From Chloroflexota bacterium (lineage in GTDB: Bacteria; Chloroflexota; Limnocylindria; Limnocylindrales; CSP1-4), in the NCBI GenBank assembly GCA_947475545.1, contig CANJLL010000005.1, positions 124,001 to 188,000 on the forward strand: DNA of 64,000 nucleotides, read 5' to 3'. The notes under the pieces were generated by a model. That model was not told the DNA's origin. It searched no databases and saw only the letters and a program-made list of their open reading frames with translations. This document shows, piece after piece, positions 58,443 to 64,000 of the stretch; the stretch's first letter is position 1, and each line of letters opens with the position of its first letter. Made by a program: the position numbers and the translations under genes.

Positions 58443-59999
58443 CTAGCGGTAGAGAAGCACCCCCACCGAGCTTCGGCCCAGGCCGTCCAGGCCGCCCGTG
58501 ACCATGACCTGGCCGTTTGGCAGGAGCGTTGCCACGTGCGCCCCGAGCGCGGCCGGCAGCGAGCTGGTGGGCTGGACCTGGTTGGTGGTTGGGTCGTAGA
58601 GCTCCACCGATGCGTGGCCGCCGACCACCTTGGGCGATGTCTCGTCGAGCCCGCCGATGAGCAGCACCTGGCCCTCCGGCAGGAGCGTGGCCGTGCCCCG
58701 CAGCCGGGCCACGCTCATGGTTGGGCCCGGGCGAAACGCACCCGCGTCCGGGTCGTACAGCTCCGTCGCCAGTGGCGCCAGCAGTGCGTTGCCCCCGCCC
58801 GCGATGAGCACCAGCCCGCTGGGGAGCAGCGCCGCCGCGTGCAGCAGCCGGGCGCTGGACAGGGAGCCCGTGGGGGTGAACCGGCCCGTCGCCGGGTCCC
58901 AGATCTCCGCGCTGGCAAGGCCCGTGGTGGGCGTCCCGGAACGTGCCTGCGAGCCGCCCACGACCAGGACGCGGCCATCCCGCAGCAGCGTCGCCGTGTG
59001 CCGATCCCTGGGGACGCTCATGGAGCCGGTGGAGCTGATGCTGCCAGTGGCCGGGTCGTAGACCTCCGCGGAGGCGATGGGCGCCAGGTCGTCATTTGCG
59101 CCTCCCGTGAAGAGCACGCGCCCGTCTCGCAACAGCGTTGCCGTCGGGGCGGCCCGGCCGATGTTCAGGCGCGGGCCGCTGGTGAAGGCGCCGGTCGCGG
59201 GGTCATAGAGTTCGCAGGTGAGGGCCGCAGAGCCAAAAGCCGTACCGCCGGCGACCAGGATCCGCCCATCCACCAGCGTCGTTGCCGTGTGGAGGCTCCG
59301 GGCGCTGGCCAGCGACTGGCTGGGCCAGAACGTCCCGGCCACCGGATCAAAGAGCTCGACACTGGCCGTGCCGCGGCCGTCGCTGTCCTGGCCGCCGACC
59401 ACCACGACACGCCCGTCGGTGAGCACCGTTGCCGTGTGGAAGGAGCGAGCCACGCCCAGGTTGCCCGTCGGGTTGAAGATCCCCAGCCGCCTCGGCGTCG
59501 TGGTCTTGGTGGGCGGTGCGGACGATGGCGTGTCGGTGGGGGAGGGCGCAGCGGTCTCGACCGGGATCACCGGCGGCACGGTCTGCAGGTTGAGGTAGGC
59601 CACCCCACCGATGACCAGGATCGCCGCCACGACGATGAGCAGCATCTCCACCACGAAGCCGATCCGCAGGCCGCGCCGCTTCCGGGTTGGGGCCGGTTCC
59701 GGCGTCTGCAGGCCGGCCGGGAAGAGCGTCCTGCGCAGGTCCACGCCGGGAGGGGGCGCGTTCCTGGTAGAGAGCGCCGGGTTTCTGGGCGGCAGGCTGG
59801 GCCCCCGCCGCTCGGGGCGCCCCGGCCCATTGGTGCCGGCCCAGCCGGCGCCCCGCTGGGCATCAACCCCGGCGCCGGCAGGATCGCGCTCACCGACCAG
59901 GACGCCCGCCTCCACGTCGAAGTCGTGGCCGCACGCGCGGCAGTACCGGAAGGCCCCCATCCTGGGCGTGGTGCAACTGGGACAGAGCTCGCCTGGCAC
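58443..59999 (-). CDS. Zinc-ribbon membrane protein with extracellular Kelch repeats
   Basis: A 518-aa three-part protein. Residues 5-25 form a zinc ribbon (CPSCTTPRMGAFRYCRACG). A basic stretch and one membrane helix (GFVVEMLLIVVAAILVIGGV) follow at about 110-135. The outside part has about six Kelch-like blades with a repeated HTATxLxDGRVLVxGG pattern and SAEVYDPATGSI-type ends. A beta-propeller that binds glycan or protein is likely; no enzyme motif is visible. Start GTG 59999; a TACACT box at 60043-60038 could be its -10. Confidence 0.82.
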   Translation of the reverse strand: MPGELCPSCTTPRMGAFRYCRACGHDFDVEAGVLVGERDPAGAGVDAQRGAGWAGTNGPGRPERRGPSLPPRNPALSTRNAPPPGVDLRRTLFPAGLQTPEPAPTRKRRGLRIGFVVEMLLIVVAAILVIGGVAYLNLQTVPPVIPVETAAPSPTDTPSSAPPTKTTTPRRLGIFNPTGNLGVARSFHTATVLTDGRVVVVGGQDSDGRGTASVELFDPVAGTFWPSQSLASARSLHTATTLVDGRILVAGGTAFGSAALTCELYDPATGAFTSGPRLNIGRAAPTATLLRDGRVLFTGGANDDLAPIASAEVYDPATGSISSTGSMSVPRDRHTATLLRDGRVLVVGGSQARSGTPTTGLASAEIWDPATGRFTPTGSLSSARLLHAAALLPSGLVLIAGGGNALLAPLATELYDPDAGAFRPGPTMSVARLRGTATLLPEGQVLLIGGLDETSPKVVGGHASVELYDPTTNQVQPTSSLPAALGAHVATLLPNGQVMVTGGLDGLGRSSVGVLLYR

Positions 60000-60071
60000 T
60001 CAAAACTCGATCGGCGCGGCAATCGATCAGAACGTCGAGTGTAGGCCGCGCCGTGGGCGCGCCGCACGGTT

Positions 60072-60129
60072 GCGGCGGCCCGGCGCCGGGGCAGGGCGCC
60101 GCGGCGGCCCGGCGCCGGGGCAGGGCGCC
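60072..60129. repeat. Perfect 29-nt tandem duplication
   Basis: Two head-to-tail copies of a 29-nt GC-rich unit (60072-60100, 60101-60129) lie in the divergent gap between the Kelch gene and the F420-type gene. CGCCGCACGGT flanks both sides. Not coding as far as I can tell. Confidence 0.9.
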
Positions 60130-60261
60130 GCACGGTGGCGGTGGCGGTGGGGGGCCACCCGTGGGCGCGCCGCCGCCGCAGCGGGCTTCCCGGCGAACGC
60201 TCGCCCGCGGGCGGCCGACGCCGTCGTGCAGGGTGCGCCGCTCCCGAACCGCGCGGCGCGC

Positions 60262-60277
60262 TAGCATAGTTCGCATG
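60262..60277 (+). promoter_or_regulatory. Leaderless promoter: -10 TAGCAT 7 nt before ATG 60275
   Basis: TAGCAT (60262-60267) ends 7 nt before ATG 60275; an overlapping CATAGT is also possible. No ribosome-binding site is present. Confidence 0.5.
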
Positions 60278-60724
60278 ACAACTACTGCACCTGATCCGCG
60301 CGCGGCGTTCGCCGAGTTCACCCGGGCCCTCGTCGAGGACCTCCGCGCCCATGACGGCGTCGTGACCGAGGGCCGCTTCGCCGGCCGTCCCGTCCTCCTG
60401 CTCCACACCGTTGGGGCGAAGAGCGGCGAGGCGCGGCTGGCGCCCCTCGTGTACTCGAAGGACGGCGATCGGCACGTCATCCTCGCCTCGAAGGGCGGCG
60501 CGCCCGTGCATCCGGCCTGGTACGTGAACCTGCTTGCCAACCCCATCGTCACGGTCGAGGCCGAAGGCGAGACGTTCAAGGCCCGTGCCATTGTCGCTGC
60601 GGGGGCCGAGCACGATCGACTGTACGCGGCCCACGCGGCGCCGAACCCGGTCTTCAACGAGTACCAGGAGAAGACCACCCGCAAGATCCCCGTGGTCGCG
60701 TTGGAGCGGCTCCGCGAGGGCTGA
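60275..60724 (+). CDS. Deazaflavin (F420)-dependent nitroreductase family protein
   Basis: A 149-aa split-barrel protein of the Ddn/DUF385 group. VLLLHTVGAKSGEARLAPLV and the following RHVILASKGGAPVHPAWYVN form the F420-binding strip (GAKSG, KGG). NLLANPIVTVEAEGETFKAR and FNEYQEKTTRKIPVVALERL complete the fold. Homologues reduce quinones or nitro compounds with F420H2. F420 is made by actinobacteria and several chloroflexi, which fits the suggested host. Start at ATG 60275 by leaderless spacing. Confidence 0.88.
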   Translation: MTTTAPDPRAAFAEFTRALVEDLRAHDGVVTEGRFAGRPVLLLHTVGAKSGEARLAPLVYSKDGDRHVILASKGGAPVHPAWYVNLLANPIVTVEAEGETFKARAIVAAGAEHDRLYAAHAAPNPVFNEYQEKTTRKIPVVALERLREG

Positions 60725-60760
60725 GCCCGGCAGGCCCCGCCAGTCGGCAGTCTTCGCCGC

Positions 60761-61174
60761 TCAGCCGGCGGGCGGGCCGATGGGCACGACGTCGAAGCCT
60801 TCGGCGGCGAAATCCGCGTCGAACGTGAACGCCTGGCGCGCGCCCTGGGCGCGCATCACCAGGAAGCTGGTCCAGTCCACGAGGGAGATTCCGCGTCGGC
60901 CCGCGCCGACAAGAGCCGCCCGCGCCTCCGCGTGCAGCCCGGGCTCAACCCACACCACGTGGATCAGCGGCAGCAGGCTATCGATCAGGCGTTGGGTGGC
61001 CGGCATGCCCAGTCGCCGCTGCGCCAGCGAGATGCTCTCCACCACGACGTACTCGTGCGTCATCAGCGCGGCGTTCCCCGACCGTAGCCCGCGGAGGGTG
61101 GCGATCGCCGCTGCGTGATTCCGATCGTCTGCGTCGAGGATTGCGTAGATCGCCGATGTATCGACGAAGATCAC
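60761..61174 (-). CDS. VapC-type PIN-domain RNase toxin (module 3)
   Basis: A 137-aa PIN RNase. VIFVDTSAIYAILDADDRNH begins it (Asp5), then LMTHEYVVVESISLAQRRLG with the conserved Glu, and ISLVDWTSFLVMRAQGARQA and AFTFDADFAAEGF with the last Asp residues. GTG 61174 overlaps the antitoxin stop (GTGA). One of four PIN/RHH modules in the window. Confidence 0.88.
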   Translation of the reverse strand: MIFVDTSAIYAILDADDRNHAAAIATLRGLRSGNAALMTHEYVVVESISLAQRRLGMPATQRLIDSLLPLIHVVWVEPGLHAEARAALVGAGRRGISLVDWTSFLVMRAQGARQAFTFDADFAAEGFDVVPIGPPAG

Positions 61175-61422
61175 GATCCGTAGATCTCCGCGAGGTGGTC
61201 GTCGTGCTGGGCCGACACGTCCGACAGGCCCGAGGCCCCGCAGCCGACCGCGTCCATCGCCCGCTCCCAACGCTCGTCGCGGCTGGGGGGCGCAGCCACC
61301 GATCCGTACGCCTGGTCCACGGCGTCCCGGATCAGGTGGGCCATGGACACGCCACGCTCCTGCGCCAGGCGACGCAGCAGATCCGCCTGCTCCGGCTCGA
61401 GGGAGATCTGGGTCCGCTCCAT
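61171..61422 (-). CDS. RHH antitoxin (module 3)
   Basis: An 83-aa ribbon-helix-helix protein: MERTQISLEPEQADLLRRLA and VSMAHLIRDAVDQAYGSVAA form the DNA-binding fold; the rest contacts toxin. ATG 61422 sits 6 nt after the -10 box TATCAT (minus strand, 61434-61429), so it is leaderless; a CTTACA -35 lies 17 nt further upstream. Confidence 0.85.
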   Translation of the reverse strand: MERTQISLEPEQADLLRRLAQERGVSMAHLIRDAVDQAYGSVAAPPSRDERWERAMDAVGCGASGLSDVSAQHDDHLAEIYGS

Positions 61423-61428
61423 GGCCGG

Positions 61429-61457
61429 ATGATACCAGTGAGCAACATTGATGTAAG
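61429..61457 (-). promoter_or_regulatory. Leaderless promoter of antitoxin module 3
   Basis: On the minus strand, CTTACA (61457-61452, four of six -35 positions), a 17-nt spacer, and TATCAT (61434-61429) precede ATG 61422 by 6 nt. Confidence 0.55.
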
Positions 61458-61483
61458 GTCGCATCGGTGGCCCGTCTGGCACA

Positions 61484-61543
61484 CTTGGCAATATGCCAAG
61501 GAAACTTGACATTCACGGCGCGCCGCGGGACGATGCGCCCATG
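61484..61543 (+). promoter_or_regulatory. XRE gene promoter with upstream palindrome
   Basis: CTTGGCA (61484-61490) and TGCCAAG (61494-61500) form a perfect palindrome with a 3-nt centre. It is followed by -35 TTGACA (61506-61511), a 17-nt spacer, -10 GACGAT (61529-61534) and ATG 61541 after 6 nt. The palindrome is a candidate operator for the regulator itself or for the divergent antitoxin. Confidence 0.62.
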
Positions 61544-61765
61544 CCCCCCAATGGTCCACAGCTGCGCAATCGCGTCCGGGTGGCGCGTGCCGAGCGGGAC
61601 CTGTCGCAGGACCAGCTCGCCCGGGCGGCGGGCGTGAGCCGGCAGACCATCAGCTCCATCGAGACGGGCCAGTACTGCCCGTCGACACTCCTGGCCTTCC
61701 GGCTGGCCAGCGTCCTGGGGGTGGGCGTGGACCGGCTGTTCTGGCTGGAAGGAGATCCCGGATGA
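61541..61765 (+). CDS. XRE-family helix-turn-helix regulator
   Basis: A 74-aa DNA-binding protein made of one lambda-repressor-like domain: LRNRVRVARAERDLSQDQLA, RAAGVSRQTISSIETGQYCP and FRLASVLGVGVDRLFWLEGD. It belongs to the YozG-like group that is often paired with a small membrane protein. ATG 61541 is chosen over 61493 because the latter would overlap the palindrome and promoter, while 61541 is correctly spaced from the -10. The stop overlaps the next start (ATGA). Confidence 0.88.
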   Translation: MPPNGPQLRNRVRVARAERDLSQDQLARAAGVSRQTISSIETGQYCPSTLLAFRLASVLGVGVDRLFWLEGDPG

Positions 61766-62055
61766 ATCAGCGCATCACCCGCGACGAGCGCGAGGCCGCC
61801 ATCGACCAGGCCGCCGACCGGCTGGGCTACCTCGTCCTGTCCTTCGGCCTCCTGGTGATCGTGGCCTGGCGCAGCTTCGCCAACCACGAGTCGTCCTGGG
61901 ATTTGCTCCTCCTCGTGATCCTCGGCGGCGCGGTCGCCACGGCCTACCGGGTCAGCCGGCACGTGGCCACGCGGTCGTGGTGGCTGGTCGCGGGACTCAG
62001 CATCGGCCTCGCCCTGGTCCTCGCGGCCATCACGGCGCTGGCGCTTCGCTCGTAG
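61762..62055 (+). CDS. Small membrane protein paired with XRE regulator
   Basis: A 97-aa protein with three hydrophobic segments (YLVLSFGLLVIVAWRSF, LLLLVILGGAVATAYRV and WWLVAGLSIGLALVLAAITA) after a charged N-terminus. XRE/DUF2178-like membrane pairs of this kind are common, and the membrane partner may sense a signal or sequester the regulator; this is inference. ATG 61762 overlaps the regulator stop. Confidence 0.75.
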   Translation: MNQRITRDEREAAIDQAADRLGYLVLSFGLLVIVAWRSFANHESSWDLLLLVILGGAVATAYRVSRHVATRSWWLVAGLSIGLALVLAAITALALRS

Positions 62056-62155
62056 CGCCCGCCCCCGGCGGCTCCGGGCACGCCCGGTCGGCCGGGTTCG
62101 ACTGGGTCAGCGCGCCGGAGCAGGCCCTGCGCTGAGGGCCCTCGCAGCGACGGAC

Positions 62156-62187
62156 TGCCACCCATGTATGGCATAATGGGTGGCATG
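62156..62187 (+). promoter_or_regulatory. vapB operator-promoter with 10-bp palindrome arms (module 4)
   Basis: TGCCACCCAT (62156-62165) and ATGGGTGGCA (62176-62185) are perfect complements around a 10-nt centre that itself holds TATG-G-CATA. The -10-like CATAAT (62172-62177) and the first base of ATG 62185 fall within this palindrome, so a bound antitoxin would block the promoter. Confidence 0.7.
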
Positions 62188-62517
62188 GAGAAGACCACGG
62201 TCTACCTGACTCCGGAGCAGAAGACCGCGCTGGCCCAGGCGGCTCGCGCCGGCGGCTTGAGCGAGGCCTCCCTGATCCGCGAGGGGATCGCCGCGGTCAT
62301 CGGCCGTCACGCCGCCGCGGAGGTCCCCCCCGCCCTCACCCCGCCGCCGGGCGGCAACCAGGACCAGGCGGGCGTGTTCACGCGAACGCGCTGGATCCAA
62401 CGGGCCGCGCTCATCGAGCTGATTCAGCGGAGCCGGGCGGACGCCACGCTCACGGGGGACCTCCGGGACCTCCGGGACCTCGCGCCCGACAGCACGGACC
62501 AGGAGCCCCTCGCGTGA
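62185..62517 (+). CDS. RHH antitoxin (module 4)
   Basis: A 110-aa RHH antitoxin. MEKTTVYLTPEQKTALAQAA and LSEASLIREGIAAVIGRHAA make the DNA-binding domain; the longer C-terminal part (FTRTRWIQRAALIELIQRSR) likely holds the toxin. ATG 62185 lies 7 nt after the -10 box and within the operator; ATG 62164 and 62176 are less likely. Near the end, a short GGGACCTCC DNA repeat encodes RDLRDL. The stop overlaps the toxin start (GTGA). Confidence 0.84.
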   Translation: MEKTTVYLTPEQKTALAQAARAGGLSEASLIREGIAAVIGRHAAAEVPPALTPPPGGNQDQAGVFTRTRWIQRAALIELIQRSRADATLTGDLRDLRDLAPDSTDQEPLA

Positions 62518-62927
62518 CCGGGAGCACGGCCGGCCTCGCCGACACCAGCATCTTCATCGCCAGCGAAAGCGGCCGGCCGCTCCGCGTGGAGCTGCTGCCG
62601 GACCGCCTGGCCGTCTCGATCATCACGGTGGGGGAGCTCCGGGCCGGCGTCCTCGCCGCCCGGGACCTGGCAACGCGCGAACGGCGCCTGGCGGCACTCG
62701 CCGCGGTCATGACGCTGGAGCCGGTGCCGGTGGACCAGGACGTCGCGGCCGCCTGGGCCTACCTCCGCGTGGCGCTCCGGGATGCCGGCCGGAGCATGGG
62801 CGTCAACGACTCGTGGATTGCCGCCACCGCCATCGCGCTGGACGTGCCGCTCGTGACCCAGGATGACGACCATGCCGGCCTTGCCGGCCTTGCCGGCCTC
62901 CCCGGGCTCCGGGTGATCCGGGTCTGA
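62514..62927 (+). CDS. VapC-type PIN-domain RNase toxin (module 4)
   Basis: A 137-aa PIN RNase. GLADTSIFIASESGRPLRVE holds the first Asp, VSIITVGELRAGVLAARDLA the Glu, GVNDSWIAATAIALDVPLVT and TQDDDHAG the C-terminal Asp set. GTG 62514 overlaps the antitoxin stop. A GCCGGCCTT repeat near the 3' end encodes AGLAGLAGL. Family VapC/FitB. Confidence 0.88.
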   Translation: MTGSTAGLADTSIFIASESGRPLRVELLPDRLAVSIITVGELRAGVLAARDLATRERRLAALAAVMTLEPVPVDQDVAAAWAYLRVALRDAGRSMGVNDSWIAATAIALDVPLVTQDDDHAGLAGLAGLPGLRVIRV

Positions 62928-63034
62928 TCGGCCTTGCGCGGCTGAGCCCGCGTCGTCACCATCTCCCCATCGGCGTCGGCGACCTCGCCCACCAGTCCCC
63001 GGGGGCGTCGCCGACACCAATGGAGGGCCCAGTC

Positions 63035-63427
63035 GTGACGCGCGAGATCATCGACACGCCGGATGCCCCCGGCTCGGCCAGGTCCGGCAGCCCCGTCTAC
63101 AGCCAGGCGGTGAAGGCGGCGGGCCTGGTCTTCGTCGCCGGGCAGGGTCCGTTCGACCCGGCCACGGGGGCCGTCCTGGGCGACACCATCCAGGAGCAGA
63201 CCCGCCAGGCCCTCACCAACGTGCAGGCCATCCTGCGGGCAGCGGGCAGCGGGATCGACAGGGTCGTCAGCGCCACGTTCATCCTCCGCAACCCCGAGGA
63301 CTTCGCCGGGATGAACGAGGAGTGGCGGCGCTGGTTCCCAACGGACCCGCCCGCTCGCCAGGGCGCCAAGCTGCCCCTTGAGATCCCCGGCCTCCGGATC
63401 TCCATCGCCGTCGTCGCGGAGGCCTGA
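63035..63427 (+). CDS. RidA family protein 2
   Basis: A 130-aa RidA/YjgF protein: [40 protein letters not shown], and [20 protein letters not shown]. The C-terminal strip [20 protein letters not shown] has the Arg typical of RidA active sites (P-x-R). It is a better RidA match than the protein at 50605. GTG 63035 is chosen over ATG 63020 because GGAGG (63022-63026) lies 8 nt upstream of the GTG and would be overlapped by the ATG. It precedes pgm by 38 nt. Confidence 0.88.
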   Translation: MTREIIDTPDAPGSARSGSPVYSQAVKAAGLVFVAGQGPFDPATGAVLGDTIQEQTRQALTNVQAILRAAGSGIDRVVSATFILRNPEDFAGMNEEWRRWFPTDPPARQGAKLPLEIPGLRISIAVVAEA

Positions 63428-63465
63428 GCGGTGCCACGGTGCCCGGCCTGGCACGGGGAGCAGGC

Positions 63466-64000
63466 GTGACCATGAGCCCGCTGGCCGGCAAGTCGGCGCC
63501 GCCGTCGCTGCTGGTCGACGTGCCCCGGCTTGTCACCGCCTACTACGCCGACGTGCCGGACCCGTCCGTCCCCTCGGAGCGCGTCGCGTTCGGGACCTCC
63601 GGGCACCGCGGCTCCGCGCTGACCCGCACCTTCAACGAGTGGCACGTCCTGGCCATCAGCCAGGCCATCTGCCAGTACCGGGCGGGGCAGGGGATTACCG
63701 GGCCGCTCTTCCTGGGCATCGACACGCACGCCCTGTCCGCAGCGGCATTCGCCAGCGCGCTGGAGGTGCTGGCCGCCAACGGCGTCGAGGTCATGATCTC
63801 GGCCGGGGACGAGTACACGCCGACGCCCGCCGTCTCGCACGCCATCCTCGTGTACAACCGTGGGCGAACCAGCGGCCTGGCCGACGGCATCGTCGTGACG
63901 CCCTCGCACAATCCGCCGGAGGACGGCGGCTTCAAGTACAACCCGCCCAACGGCGGCCCCGCGGATGAGACGGTGACCGGCTGGATCGGCGCCACGGCCA
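63466..64000 (+). CDS. pgm: Phosphoglucomutase (alpha-D-glucose phosphate-specific), 3' partial
   Basis: The N-terminal 178 residues of a bacterial Pgm, which interconverts glucose-1-phosphate and glucose-6-phosphate for glycogen and sugar-nucleotide synthesis. [20 protein letters not shown] is the start of domain [21 protein letters not shown] follows, and the catalytic phosphoserine loop is [20 protein letters not shown]. The frame runs off the window edge. GTG 63466 has GGGGAG 5 nt upstream; ATG 63472, two codons later, is the alternative start. Likely co-transcribed with the RidA gene before it. Confidence 0.93.
   Translation, partial: MTMSPLAGKSAPPSLLVDVPRLVTAYYADVPDPSVPSERVAFGTSGHRGSALTRTFNEWHVLAISQAICQYRAGQGITGPLFLGIDTHALSAAAFASALEVLAANGVEVMISAGDEYTPTPAVSHAILVYNRGRTSGLADGIVVTPSHNPPEDGGFKYNPPNGGPADETVTGWIGATA

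Overview
The window is very GC-rich, gene-dense bacterial chromosome with tightly packed operons, many GTG starts, many 1-4 nt stop/start overlaps and no phage, IS or CRISPR content that I can see. The gene mix (aerobic molybdenum hydroxylases, UbiD decarboxylase, CODH-type accessory protein, F420-type oxidoreductase, kynureninase, many secreted proteins with PT-rich linkers, several VapBC modules) suggests an aerobic soil or freshwater heterotroph. A Chloroflexota lineage such as Limnocylindria, or an actinobacterium, would fit. No rRNA or single-copy marker is present, so this placement is a guess.

Layout. 1-3111: osmoprotectant ABC transporter (ATPase truncated by the window edge, two permeases, binding lipoprotein). 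3308-11188: sulfite-oxidase-like molybdoenzyme, DinB-like protein plus flippase, a frameshifted HAD phosphatase behind an EamA exporter, a DsbA/YdeI/GNAT operon and a DUF4173-like membrane protein. 11292-19082: redoxin fusion, cyclic-nucleotide-binding protein, extradiol dioxygenase, orphan transhydrogenase alpha subunit, second DsbA-like protein, and an asparaginase-fold/CPBP operon. 19502-24759: secreted proteins (polysaccharide deacetylase, esterase-LTD fusion, unknown exported protein) and a stand-alone LigD-type polymerase. 24958-29609: tandem MFS pair, a broken flavodoxin-like gene and UbiD. 29761-43511: two molybdenum-hydroxylase loci with four TauE/SafE (TSUP) permeases between them, an EamA exporter, one VapBC pair and an MFS exporter. 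43562-48692: second polysaccharide deacetylase, an ABC-2 permease remnant, and a tandemly duplicated pair of unknown exported proteins. 48987-56934: photolyase, RidA, MarR with a divergent target, VapBC, hydroxyacid dehydrogenase, NTF2-like protein, and an ECF sigma/anti-sigma/cupredoxin group. 57042-64000: kynureninase, Kelch protein, F420-type oxidoreductase, two more VapBC modules, XRE regulator, RidA and the start of phosphoglucomutase.

How the parts work together. The minus-strand set 42025-37836 reads as a complete aerobic molybdenum hydroxylase operon: CoxG-like accessory, FAD subunit, Mo subunit, [2Fe-2S] subunit. The locus at 29761 has only a Mo subunit and faces a UbiD decarboxylase. 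The four TSUP permeases may move organic or sulfur-containing anions for these enzymes. The ECF sigma factor and its anti-sigma overlap and sit behind a copper lipoprotein, suggesting an envelope-stress or metal regulon.

Two features stand out. First, many genes carry a TAnnnT-like -10 box only 6-7 nt upstream of the start codon, in several cases with a TTGACA-like -35 17 nt further up, as expected for leaderless mRNAs. Several of these promoters contain clear palindromic operators (MarR, XRE and VapB genes). Second, the 44933-48692 block is a duplicated two-gene cassette of an exported beta-rich protein and a lipoprotein that I cannot assign to a described system; one copy has an in-frame TGA before a repeat-built tail.
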